Positions 50,309 to 60,630 of a stretch of 64,000 nt of DNA are shown here, piece after piece. Location of the stretch: NCBI RefSeq assembly GCF_026262505.1, contig NC_067205.1, positions 8,184,001 through 8,248,000 on the forward strand. Direction: 5' to 3'. The notes beneath the pieces were generated by a model. It ran no database searches, was not told the DNA's origin, and saw only the letters and a list, made by a program, of their open reading frames with translations. Each line of letters opens with the position of its first letter. The first letter of the stretch is position 1. Origin of the DNA: Trichomonas vaginalis G3 (taxonomy: Eukaryota; Parabasalia; Trichomonadida; Trichomonadidae). A program made the position numbers and the translations under genes.

Positions 50309-50665
50309 ATGATTAAACAACAGCAACCACAACAACTTAAGGCACAAAACACCCAGGTCCTTCAGACCATTACATACGCCATATATGCATATAATTCAAA
50401 GACGGCAGAACAAACGCAAAGGTTGAAATATGGAGATTTGGAGATAGTATTGAAAAATGAGCATTTCGAATTCGTTTGCAAAGGTGGTGCAGTGATATCA
50501 AATATAAAAGAAATTTTATTTATGAATTCAAAAATTAAAGGAATAACGGATGATATAACATCAATTCCACCAGAAGAACAGAGATATTACGCATTAAATG
50601 CATTTCCTAAAGTTTTGAAGATTGGAAGATTTAATTTAAATGAGGAATTCATAGAAGGTTCCTAA
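50309..50665 (+). CDS. Unassigned protein preceding tail-fibre-like region (118 aa)
   Basis: 118 residues: a Gln-rich start (IKQQQPQQLKAQ), NTQVLQTI, then strand-like segments (YGDLEIVLKNEHFEFVCKG). A 26-base stretch coding for QNTQVLQTI is identical to the one at the start of the integrase frame on the opposite strand (62085-62110). The protein may be the N-terminal part of a fibre-type virion protein, since fibre-like sequence follows closely, but this is inference. Confidence 0.45.
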   Translation: MIKQQQPQQLKAQNTQVLQTITYAIYAYNSKTAEQTQRLKYGDLEIVLKNEHFEFVCKGGAVISNIKEILFMNSKIKGITDDITSIPPEEQRYYALNAFPKVLKIGRFNLNEEFIEGS

Positions 50666-50670
50666 ACGAC

Positions 50671-51370
50671 ATAATGAAGAAGGTGGATAAGGAATATGTG
50701 GATAGTGAGTTAAATAAGAAGGCAAATTTGGTTTATGTTGATGAAAAAGATAATGAAATTAAAGAAAAGGTTGAATGGTATCATGAATGGACATTTGAGA
50801 CTTTTAAAGTTAAAGCGATACAGAATGGGTTTCAGGATGTTTAGACCTTAAAGCAGATAAAACTTATGTTGATGAAAATTATGCAAAGAAGTCGGAAGTA
50901 AATGATGTGATTACAAGCATGAAAAATGAAATACTTCAAACATTATATCCTATAGGCTCTATTTATACGTCAATGAACTCAACAAATCCACAACAGTTTT
51001 AGGTTTTGGTACGTGGAAGCAGATTGTAGATAAATTCTTATACTGTGCTAGATATTCAAAGCAAACAGGAGGTTCGAAGAAAATTAAAGAAGCAAACCTT
51101 CCACCGCACACTCATACAGGAACTACAAACACAACAGGTAATCATTCACATTCAATAACAAAAAGAGGTTATATAAATCTTGCAGCGGGTTCGGATAGAT
51201 GGGGAATGAATAGATATGATATCACAACTGACCCAGTAGATTCAAGCACAGGTATTTTCTGTGGAACCGCAGGAAATCATTCACACACTTTCACAACAAA
51301 TCCAACAGGCTCGGGTAAAGATTACATGCCACCATTTGTGACTGTATTCGCATGGTACCGCGTTCATTGA
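50671..51370 (+). pseudogene. Phage tail-fibre/collar-like gene remnant
   Basis: Plus-strand coding-like sequence with hallmarks of phage tail-fibre and collar proteins: YPIGSIYTS, FGTWKQI, PPHTHTGTTNTTGNHSHS, AGNHSHTFTTNPTGSG and a closing YMPPFVTVFAWYR. The His-x-His patterns recall the metal-binding receptor-binding tips of T4-type short fibres. Coiled-coil-like DKxYVDxxxxKK repeats precede them. The gene looks broken, with about three breaks. If homologous, it would have encoded a spike for host attachment. Confidence 0.65.
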
Positions 51371-51400
51371 ATGTGCTTGAGCCCAGACTTTTGGGTCAAG
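51371..51400. terminator. Hairpin after the fibre-like gene
   Basis: GCTTGAGCCCAGACTTTTGGGTCAAGGC can fold into a stem (CTTGAxCCCA with TGGGTCAAG). It follows the last stop. A 3-prime end role is a guess. Confidence 0.3.
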
Positions 51401-51470
51401 GCTTACCGAATGAACTAAATATATTTTATGTCTGTAATTAATAAGGTAATGAGTGTAAATGACCCAAAAA

Positions 51471-51734
51471 TAATGTTTACGTTAAGTGACTCAAAGAGTC
51501 CGGAGACAAAGTCTCATGTTTACGTTAATGGTTTTTAGGTTATTCAATAATTAATTATTTTTGAAGAACTGAGGGTGTCACTATGTCACCATGTCACTCG
51601 GTTATTTAACTTCTCTGAAAAAATGAGACAACATGACATTTAGACAACAACACAGGAAATTTGATGCAGTACAAAAATAAAGTTAGTTTTAAAATTATTT
51701 TTATTTATTTTTTATTTTGTATGTAAGAACAGTA
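51471..51734 (+). promoter_or_regulatory. Iteron-like leader of the KilA-N gene
   Basis: GTCAC boxes at 51577, 51585 and 51593 (8-bp spacing) and GACA boxes at 51627, 51635 and 51643 (8-bp spacing) flank TTAACTTCTCTGAAAAAA. The leader ends in the Polinton-type box (AATTATTTTTATTTATTTTT) just before the start. The upstream half (TTACGTTAAGTGACTCAAAG, GAGACAAAGTCTC) has two short palindromes. The same leader precedes the primase gene. Confidence 0.7.
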
Positions 51735-52400
51735 ATGTCGGTCGAAGCAAAAACATTCACGAACAAATCTAATGGTGAAACATTCACAAAAGGCACTTAT
51801 AACGGTATTGAAGTCTTACGTAGAGACAAGGATGGTTACATTAATGCAACAAAGATGGCAAGAGAAGCAGGAAAGTTAAACCATTTAAACAGATTTCTCA
51901 ATAGTGCTAAAATGCAGGAAATTCTTGAGTTTTGGATGAACGAATACGGTGGAGCCAAAAGTGGCTCGACCTCAAAACAAGCATTTTATGAGCTTACAAA
52001 GGGTGTCATGAATGAATTCAAAGGTATTTACATACATCCTGACCTCGTTCATTTTGTTGCTGAATGGTGCTCTGTAAAGTATGCATTTTATGTCAAAGAT
52101 ATTATGGACTCCATAGACAAGAAAGTTCATGAGAAATTAGATGAAGAAGAACTTGAAGATACAGTAGAGAATGCTAAACCTTTGTTCGAACAAGAAGTTA
52201 GAAAAATGCGCGAAAAACAATTAGAACATAAACGTGAGTTATGTTATGGTTATAGAGATTCTCCATTCGAACTAGACCAATGGGAACAAGAAAATTTAAA
52301 GAGAGAATTTAGAGAATATGAACTCGCTAAGATAGCATTAGAAGCTGCAGAAAAGAAGTTAAAAGCTTGGGGTCGTTTTGTACAAAAATATTGTGAGTAA
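51735..52400 (+). CDS. KilA-N domain DNA-binding protein
   Basis: 221 residues from ATG 51735. The KilA-N domain spans about residues 20-125: YNGIEVLRRDKDGYINATKMA, LNHLNRFLNSAKMQEIL, GIYIHPDLVHFVAEWCS and FYVKDIMDSI, which is the classic pattern. KilA-N proteins of phages and large DNA viruses bind DNA, and the family is abundant in Trichomonas. The C-terminal 90 residues are a charged helix (LEHKRELCYGYRDSPFELDQW...). The gene is bracketed by about 195-bp direct repeats, and a long array of the same repeat unit follows. It is the obvious candidate to bind those boxes, by inference. Confidence 0.88.
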   Translation: MSVEAKTFTNKSNGETFTKGTYNGIEVLRRDKDGYINATKMAREAGKLNHLNRFLNSAKMQEILEFWMNEYGGAKSGSTSKQAFYELTKGVMNEFKGIYIHPDLVHFVAEWCSVKYAFYVKDIMDSIDKKVHEKLDEEELEDTVENAKPLFEQEVRKMREKQLEHKRELCYGYRDSPFELDQWEQENLKREFREYELAKIALEAAEKKLKAWGRFVQKYCE

Positions 52401-52474
52401 ATGAAACATTTATTTTTGTCATAAAGACGCAACGTGGCGGGGCATAGCCCATGACCAAAAATATATTTTATCGT

Positions 52475-52668
52475 TAATGTTTAGGTTAAGTGACTCAAAG
52501 AGTCCGGAGACAAAGTCTCATGTTTACGTTAATATTTTCAGGTTATTCAATAATTAATTATTTTTGAAGAACTGATGGTGTTACCATGTTACCATGTGCT
52601 ACCAGGTTAATTAACTTCTCTGAAAAAGTGTGACAACATGACATTTTGACAACAGTTCAGGAAATATG
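52475..52668 (+). repeat. Second copy of the KilA-N leader repeat
   Basis: Matches 51471-51665 (GTTAAGTGACTCAAAGAG, GAGACAAAGTCTC, GGTTATTCAATAATTAATTA, then the box region). It places the KilA-N gene between direct repeats and starts the transition into the array. A third, shorter copy starts near 52735. Confidence 0.85.
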
Positions 52669-52734
52669 ATGATTTCATCGTAATGAGTGTAAATGTTTTG
52701 TCATGACTTCATCGTAATGAGCGTAAATGACTAA

Positions 52735-55700
52735 AAATAATGTTTACGTTAATGGTTTTTAGGTTATTCAATAATTAATTATTTTTGAAGAACTGAAGGT
52801 GCTACCATGTTACCATGTGCTACCAGGTTAATTAACTTCTCTGAAAAAGTGTGACAACATGACATTTTGACAACACAGCAAGAGGAAGGCATTTATGAAT
52901 TATTTTTGAAGAACTGAAGGTGCTACCATGTTACCATGTGCTACCAGATTAATTAACTTCTCTGAAAAAATGAGACAACATGACATTTTGACAACACAGC
53001 AAGAGGAAGGCATTTATGAATTATTTTTGAAGAACTGAAGGTGCTACCATGTTACCATGTGCTACCAGATTAATTAACTTCTCTGAAAAAGTGTGACAAC
53101 ATGACATTTTGACAACACAGCAAGAGGAAGGCATTTATGAATTATTTTTGAAGAACTGAAGGTGCTACCATGTTACCATGTGCTACCAGGTTAATTAACT
53201 TCTCTGAAAAAGTGTGACAACATGACATTTTGACAACACAGCAAGAGGAAGGCATTTATGAATTATTTTTGAAGAACTGAAGGTGCTACCATGTTACCAT
53301 GTGCTACCAGATTAATTAACTTCTCTGAAAAAGTGTGACAACATGACATTTTGACAACACAGCAAGAGGAAGGCACTTATGAATTATTTTTGAAGAACTG
53401 AAGGTGCTACCATGTTACCATGTGCTACCAGGTTAATTAACTTCTCTGAAAAAGTGTGACAACATGACATTTTGACAACACAGCAAGAGGAAGGCATTTA
53501 TGAATTATTTTTGAAGAACTGAAGGTGCTACCATGTTACCATGTGCTACCAGATTAATTAACTTCTCTGAAAAAGTGTGACAACATGACATTTTGACAAC
53601 ACAGCAAGAGGAAGGCACTTATGAATTATTTTTGAAGAACTGAAGGTGCTACCATGTTACCATGTGCTACCAGGTTAATTAACTTCTCTGAAAAAGTGTG
53701 ACAACATGACATTTTGACAACACAGCAAGAGGAAGGCACTTATGAATTATTTTTGAAGAACTGAAGGTGCTACCATGTTACCATGTGCTACCAGGTTAAT
53801 TAACTTCTCTGAAAAAGTGTGACAACATGACATTTTGACAACACAGCAAGAGGAAGGCATTTATGAATTATTTTTGAAGAACTGAAGGTGCTACCATGTT
53901 ACCATGTGCTACCAGATTAATTAACTTCTCTGAAAAAGTGTGACAACATGACATTTTGACAACACAGCAAGAGGAAGGCATTTATGAATTATTTTTGACG
54001 AACTGAAGGTGCTACCATGTTACCATGTGCTACCAGGTTAATTAACTTCTCTGAAAAAGTGTGACAACATGACATTTTGACAACACAGCAAGAGGAAGGC
54101 ATTTATGAATTATTTTTGAAGAACTGAAGGTGCTACCATGTTACCATGTGCTACCAGGTTAATTAACTTCTCTGAAAAAGTGTGACAACATGACATTTTG
54201 ACAACACAGCAAGAGGAAGGCACTTATGAATTATTTTTGAAGAACTGAAGGTGCTACCATGTTACCATGTGCTACCAGGTTAATTAACTTCTCTGAAAAA
54301 GTGTGACAACATGACATTTTGACAACACAGCAAGAGGAAGGCATTTATGAATTATTTTTGAAGAACTGAAGGTGCTACCATGTTACCATGTGCTACCAGG
54401 TTAATTAACTTCTCTGAAAAAGTGTGACAACATGACATTTTGACAACACAGCAAGAGGAAGGCACTTATGAATTATTTTTGAAGAACTGAAGGTGCTACC
54501 ATGTTACCATGTGCTACCAGATTAATTAACTTCTCTGAAAAAGTGTGACAACATGACATTTTGACAACACAGCAAGAGGAAGGCACTTATGAATTATTTT
54601 TGACGAACTGAAGGTGCTACCATGTTACCATGTGCTACCAGGTTAATTAACTTCTCTGAAAAAGTGTGACAACATGACATTTTGACAACACAGCAAGAGG
54701 AAGGCATTTATGAATTATTTTTGAAGAACTGAAGGTGCTACCATGTTACCATGTGCTACCAGGTTAATTAACTTCTCTGAAAAAGTGTGACAACATGACA
54801 TTTTGACAACACAGCAAGAGGAAGGCACTTATGAATTATTTTTGAAGAACTGAAGGTGCTACCATGTTACCATGTGCTACCAGGTTAATTAACTTCTCTG
54901 AAAAAATGAGACAACATGACATTTTGACAACACAGCAAGAGGAAGGCACTTATGAATTATTTTTGAAGAACTGAAGGTGCTACCATGTTACCATGTGCTA
55001 CCAGATTAATTAACTTCTCTGAAAAAATGAGACAACATGACATTTTGACAACACAGCAAGAGGAAGGCATTTATGAATTATTTTTGAAGAACTGAAGGTG
55101 CTACCATGTTACCATGTGCTACCAGGTTAATTAACTTCTCTGAAAAAATGAGACAACATGACATTTTGACAACACAGCAAGAGGAAGGCATTTATGAATT
55201 ATTTTTGAAGAACTGAAGGTGCTACCATGTTACCATGTGCTACCAGGTTAATTAACTTCTCTGAAAAAATGAGACAACATGACATTTTGACAACACAGCA
55301 AGAGGAAGGCACTTATGAATTATTTTTGACGAACTGAAGGTGCTACCATGTTACCATGTGCTACCAGATTAATTAACTTCTCTGAAAAAGTGTGACAACA
55401 TGACATTTTGACAACACAGCAAGAGGAAGGCATTTATGAATTATTTTTGAAGAACTGAAGGTGCTACCATGTTACCATGTGCTACCAGGTTAATTAACTT
55501 CTCTGAAAAAGTGTGACAACATGACATTTTGACAACACAGCAAGAGGAAGGCACTTATGAATTATTTTTGAAGAACTGAAGGTGCTACCATGTTACCATG
55601 TGCTACCAGGTTAATTAACTTCTCTGAAAAAATGAGACAACATGACATTTTGACAACACAGCAAGAGGAAGGCACTTATGAATTATTTTGAAGAACTGAA

Positions 55701-57600
55701 GGTGCTACCATGTTACCATGTGCTACCAGGTTAATTAACTTCTCTGAAAAAATGAGACAACATGACATTTTGACAACACAGCAAGAGGAAGGCATTTATG
55801 AATTATTTTTGAAGAACTGAAGGTGCTACCATGTTACCATGTGCTACCAGATTAATTAACTTCTCTGAAAAAGTGTGACAACATGACATTTTGACAACAC
55901 AGCAAGAGGAAGGCACTTATGAATTATTTTTGAAGAACTGAAGGTGCTACCATGTTACCATGTGCTACCAGGTTAATTAACTTCTCTGAAAAAATGAGAC
56001 AACATGACATTTTGACAACACAGCAAGAGGAAGGCATTTATGAATTATTTTTGAAGAACTGAAGGTGCTACCATGTTACCATGTGCTACCAGGTTAATTA
56101 ACTTCTCTGAAAAAGTGTGACAACATGACATTTTGACAACACAGCAAGAGGAAGGCATTTATGAATTATTTTTGAAGAACTGAAGGTGCTACCATGTTAC
56201 CATGTGCTACCAGATTAATTAACTTCTCTGAAAAAATGAGACAACATGACATTTTGACAACACAGCAAGAGGAAGGCACTTATGAATTATTTTTGAAGAA
56301 CTGAAGGTGCTACCATGTTACCATGTGCTACCAGGTTAATTAACTTCTCTGAAAAAATGAGACAACATGACATTTTGACAACACAGCAAGAGGAAGGCAC
56401 TTATGAATTATTTTTGAAGAACTGAAGGTGCTACCATGTTACCATGTGCTACCAGGTTAATTAACTTCTCTGAAAAAATGAGACAACATGACATTTTGAC
56501 AACACAGCAAGAGGAAGGCACTTATGAATTATTTTTGACGAACTGAAGGTGCTACCATGTTACCATGTGCTACCAGGTTAATTAACTTCTCTGAAAAAAT
56601 GAGACAACATGACATTTTGACAACACAGCAAGAGGAAGGCATTTATGAATTATTTTTGAAGAACTGAAGGTGCTACCATGTTACCATGTGCTACCAGATT
56701 AATTAACTTCTCTGAAAAAGTGTGACAACATGACATTTTGACAACACAGCAAGAGGAAGGCATTTATGAATTATTTTTGAAGAACTGAAGGTGCTACCAT
56801 GTTACCATGTGCTACCAGGTTAATTAACTTCTCTGAAAAAATGAGACAACATGACATTTTGACAACACAGCAAGAGGAAGGCATTTATGAATTATTTTTG
56901 AAGAACTGAAGGTGCTACCATGTTACCATGTGCTACCAGATTATTATTAACTTCTCTGAAAAAGTGTGACAACATGACATTTTGACAACACAGCAAGAGG
57001 AAGGCACTTATGAATTATTTTGAAGAACTGAAGGTGCTACCATGTTACCATGTGCTACCAGGTTAATTAACTTCTCTGAAAAAATGAGACAACATGACAT
57101 TTTGACAACACAGCAAGAGGAAGGCACTTATGAATTATTTTTGAAGAACTGAAGGTGCTACCATGTTACCATGTGCTACCAGATTAATTAACTTCTCTGA
57201 AAAAATGAGACAACATGACATTTTGACAACACAGCAAGAGGAAGGCATTTATGAATTATTTTTGAAGAACTGAAGGTGCTACCATGTTACCATGTGCTAC
57301 CAGGTTAATTAACTTCTCTGAAAAAGTGTGACAACATGACATTTTGACAACACAGCAAGAGGAAGGCATTTATGAATTATTTTTGAAGAACTGAAGGTGC
57401 TACCATGTTACCATGTGCTACCAGATTAATTAACTTCTCTGAAAAAATGAGACAACATGACATTTTGACAACACAGCAAGAGGAAGGCACTTATGAATTA
57501 TTTTTGAAGAACTGAAGGTGCTACCATGTTACCATGTGCTACCAGGTTAATTAACTTCTCTGAAAAAGTGTGACAACATGACATTTTGACAACAGTCCTG
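52735..57600 (+). repeat. Tandem array of about 40 copies of a 121-bp unit
   Basis: The core TGCTACCATGTTACCATGTG recurs from 52800 to 57519 at exactly 121-bp steps, giving 40 copies. Small indels are rare (one 2-bp gain, two 1-bp losses). Units vary at a few fixed sites only (AGTGTGAC or AATGAGAC; CAGGTTAA or CAGATTAA; GGCATTTATG or GGCACTTATG; GAAGAACTG or GACGAACTG), mixed along the array. Each unit keeps three TGACA/GACA boxes 8 bp apart and a TTAATTAA core. Short frames within it are meaningless. Confidence 0.97.
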
Positions 57601-57825
57601 GAAATAAATGATTACGTTAATGTTTACGTTAATGTTTTCAGGTTATTCAATAATTAATTATTTTTGAAGAACTGAAGGTGTCACTATGTCACCATGTCAC
57701 CAGGTTAATTAACTTCTCTGAAAAAATGAGACAACATGACATTTTGACAACAGTTCAGCAAATTTGATGCAGTCCAAAAATAAAGTTAGTTTTAAAATTA
57801 TTTTTATTTTTTTATTCCTATATAA
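57601..57825 (+). promoter_or_regulatory. Iteron-like leader of the primase gene
   Basis: GTCAC boxes at 57680, 57688 and 57696 and GACA boxes at 57730, 57738 and 57746, followed by AAAATAAAGTTAGTTTTAAA and an AT-rich box up to the ATG at 57826. It is almost the same as the KilA-N leader and less like the array units, which have drifted in the left boxes. Confidence 0.7.
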
Positions 57826-58551
57826 ATGACAGCAACAAACAACAACAACAGCAACTATATCGTTTCTGATGAAAAAGTTATTGATTCATTAGCTGAGGAA
57901 TTAGTTATGGCAGAAACTAAAACCCTCAACGAAAGAATTGGTGAAAACAAGATTGATTTACATAACTACCTCAAACACGATGGAGGAAGAGGAAGGAAAA
58001 CTGGTACAGCTTTATTAGCAAATAAAATTTCAAATTTAACGATTATAGATGTTGATATCAATAAATCGTACAATGATGAACTTAAAGAAACAGTTAGAAA
58101 AGATATTTTATCAAAACTTTCGGATAAAGATGTTATCGTTAAAACCGCTTCAGGAGGTCTTCACATTTATTGCAACACTAATTTCTTCTATGCAGTTTCG
58201 AACAGAATGATTAAATGTTATTCCTGCAATGATTATGATATTGACATCATGACTTCTATGGATGATTCAAAGCGTTCTTTAGTAGTTATGGTCGATTCAA
58301 GAGTTCGCAAGAATGCAACAGAACCAATCAAAACATACACATTCATTCGTGGAAGTTACGATTCAACATTAACTAGAACAGTGAATGATATATTAAATGA
58401 TTTGAATATTAAGGTAAGAGTTGAACAGAAGAACGAAGAAATAAAGACTATTATGAATGAAAACAAAGATGTAAACATTGACGATAAACTTGCCCAGAGC
58501 ATAGTTGATGGCATTAGTGATTTGAAGTACATAATGACGGTGGAAACATGA
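57826..58551 (+). CDS. Archaeo-eukaryotic-type primase (PrimPol-like)
   Basis: 241 residues. Metal-binding DVD at residues 75-77 (LTIIDVDINK), the SGGLHIY motif at 109-115 (TASGGLHIYC) and a third acidic motif in DYDIDIM at 136-142 are the three signatures of AEP primases of bifunctional primase-polymerase type. A Cys pair (CYSC at 131-134) sits just before motif III. It would synthesise primers for element replication. Its stop overlaps the start of the helicase gene by 4 bp (ATGA), the tightest coupling in the window. Confidence 0.88.
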   Translation: MTATNNNNSNYIVSDEKVIDSLAEELVMAETKTLNERIGENKIDLHNYLKHDGGRGRKTGTALLANKISNLTIIDVDINKSYNDELKETVRKDILSKLSDKDVIVKTASGGLHIYCNTNFFYAVSNRMIKCYSCNDYDIDIMTSMDDSKRSLVVMVDSRVRKNATEPIKTYTFIRGSYDSTLTRTVNDILNDLNIKVRVEQKNEEIKTIMNENKDVNIDDKLAQSIVDGISDLKYIMTVET

Positions 58552-60140
58552 ATTTAGAAAAAGAAATAACATTATTCACACTGTTTCAAGCTATTAATTC
58601 ATTACCTAATCATTTAATTAATGAAGCATACGATAACGTTTATAACTTCTGCAATTTAACTGAAAATGCAAAAAGTAATTTTGAAAAAGCACGTAGTAGA
58701 TATGCACATTTAATGACTTCTCCATTTGTTTTGGTGAAGATTCTAAAACTTTATCAAAAGGAATATTATGATGAATACGTTTTACCTTTATTACGTAAGC
58801 CAAAAATAACATTTGATATCAAACTTGATGACTCGTTTTTGATAACAGATATTAGACGCAAGGCTGAAAATCATCAGTATAAAAACAGTTCTGAAGTAAT
58901 TGAGGATTTATCACGTGTAATCCGTTTTGTAGATTGTGGAAATAAATATTTCATTCAAAAGGACTATAATATCCACGACAAAATGAATCAAATATCATTC
59001 GTTCTTCAGTCAAACATGAAAGAGTCACTCAAAATGATTAAATTATTTAAAGAAGAAGGTAAAACAATAACAGCATGGGACGTACTACTAAATCAATTAT
59101 CCTCATTAACCGTTAAGGGTGTTTGCTTTAAATCTGATTCTCCAGATGTTTTCTCAACGTTTCAGGGTTATAAATACATCGTTCTCGAAAAAGTAGATTA
59201 CTCAAAAATTGAGATGTTTATGAATTTCATTAAAGAAGCCATATGTGATAATAACGATGAAGTGTATAAATACCTTCTCGGCTGGATTGCATCAATGATT
59301 CAACATCCTGGAATCAAGAATGAAACAGCAATTATTTTGAAAGGACTTCAGGGAACAGGTAAAAACAGATTTACAGACATTATTTCTGAACTCCTCGCTG
59401 GTTATTCATGTAAAAACATTACTGAAATAAGTGAGCTAACGGGTAATTTCAACTCAGTAGTTGAAAATAAAATGTTTCTTGTACTTAATGAACTCAAGAA
59501 TGTAGGTGAAGACAGACTTGCAAACTTCAACGCTTTGAAATCAATTATTACAGATAATGCGATTAGAATTAATGAAAAGAATCAACCTAGAAGAACTGCA
59601 CAGAACGTTGCAAACTTCATTTTCGTAACTAATAACGTCTACCCTGTCAAAATTGAAGTTGGAGACAGAAGATACGTAGTTTTAAGAGTTAATGGTAAAT
59701 TCAAGGGTCAATTTGATTACTTCAAGAATTTAATGGATTCATGCACAAAGGAATTTTATGATAATTTACTAACATATTTTATGCAATATGACCTTTCATC
59801 ATTTAATGTACGAATCATACCGATGACCGAAGCCAAACAAGATTTAATTGAATTATCAACAAATCCTTTAGATGTATGGATAAATACACATTATGATGAA
59901 TTGTGTGCAGGTATGACGTGTAAAAATGCTCTATTCTGCAAACCATCAGACATGAAAGACAAGAATTTTCAAATGAGCATTAAGGATAAATGTGATAGGA
60001 AACATAGAAGAATAGACGATAAACGAACATGGTGTTATGTTTTGAAAGAAGAAATGAAAGGATTATATAAACAGGTTGAACCAAATGATAATGATGATTC
60101 ATTTACTGACAATGAAATACCTGTAAATGAAGCTTTATAA
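58548..60140 (+). CDS. SF3/D5-like replicative helicase
   Basis: 530 residues. The C-terminal half carries the superfamily 3 motifs: Walker A GLQGTGKN at residues 266-273, Walker B FLVLNELKN at 310-318, motif C NFIFVTNN at 356-363 and an arginine-finger-like GDRRY at 372-376. The region before Walker A (YLLGWIASMIQHPG) is typical of phage, plasmid and poxvirus D5-like helicases. The N-terminal 200 residues have no motif; the C-terminal 120 are polar and may be a winged helix. Together with the primase it forms a primase-helicase pair, usually fused in related viruses and here encoded by overlapping genes. Confidence 0.9.
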   Translation: MNLEKEITLFTLFQAINSLPNHLINEAYDNVYNFCNLTENAKSNFEKARSRYAHLMTSPFVLVKILKLYQKEYYDEYVLPLLRKPKITFDIKLDDSFLITDIRRKAENHQYKNSSEVIEDLSRVIRFVDCGNKYFIQKDYNIHDKMNQISFVLQSNMKESLKMIKLFKEEGKTITAWDVLLNQLSSLTVKGVCFKSDSPDVFSTFQGYKYIVLEKVDYSKIEMFMNFIKEAICDNNDEVYKYLLGWIASMIQHPGIKNETAIILKGLQGTGKNRFTDIISELLAGYSCKNITEISELTGNFNSVVENKMFLVLNELKNVGEDRLANFNALKSIITDNAIRINEKNQPRRTAQNVANFIFVTNNVYPVKIEVGDRRYVVLRVNGKFKGQFDYFKNLMDSCTKEFYDNLLTYFMQYDLSSFNVRIIPMTEAKQDLIELSTNPLDVWINTHYDELCAGMTCKNALFCKPSDMKDKNFQMSIKDKCDRKHRRIDDKRTWCYVLKEEMKGLYKQVEPNDNDDSFTDNEIPVNEAL

Positions 60141-60162
60141 AGTATGATTGGAATTTATTTTT

Positions 60163-60426
60163 GCCTTCCTCCTGCTGTGTTGTCTAAATGTCATGTTGTC
60201 TCATTTTTTCAGAGAAGTTAATTAATCTGGTAGCACATGGTAACATGGTAGCACCTTCAGTTCTTCAAAAATAATTCATAAATGCCTTCCTCCTGTGTTG
60301 TTGTCAAAATGTCATGTTGTCACACTTTTTCAGAGAAGTTAATTAACCTGGTAGCACATGGTAACATGGTAGCACCTTCAGTTCTTCAAAAATAATTAAT
60401 TATTGAATAACCTAAAAACCATTAAC
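60163..60426 (-). repeat. Two inverted copies of the array unit
   Basis: Reverse complement of the 121-bp unit twice (AGAGAAGTTAATTAA, GGTAGCACATGGTAACATGG), ending in the outer segment TAATTAATTATTGAATAACC, which matches the left border (51541-51560). The KilA-N to helicase block is thus framed by inverted copies. Confidence 0.92.
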
Positions 60427-60465
60427 GATAAAATAACTGATAACAAATTTTTATTTTTATCATAA

Positions 60466-60630
60466 ATGGATACCCCACAAGCTCAAAATTTACCACGAAT
60501 CATAACAAGGGAGGAAATGATAAAAATGATGCGAGAACTTGCTAAAAATAACAAACCACTAAAACTGAGAAAATGTGGTTATGAAGTAATGATGGAAAGA
60601 GAGACGTTGTCAAAGAAAAATAAAAATTAA
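60466..60630 (+). CDS. Small basic protein (54 aa)
   Basis: ATG at 60466 right after AAATTTTTATTTTTATCATAA, the Polinton start box. 54 residues (MDTPQAQNLPRIITREEMIK, then lysine-rich). It ends overlapping the convergent next gene by 4 bp. The promoter box and protein-like composition support it. Function unknown. Confidence 0.5.
   Translation: MDTPQAQNLPRIITREEMIKMMRELAKNNKPLKLRKCGYEVMMERETLSKKNKN

Noticed and set aside
52735-57600. CRISPR array
   Set aside because: Regular spacing suggests one at first sight, but whole 121-bp units are near-identical with no unique spacers, and the context is eukaryotic.
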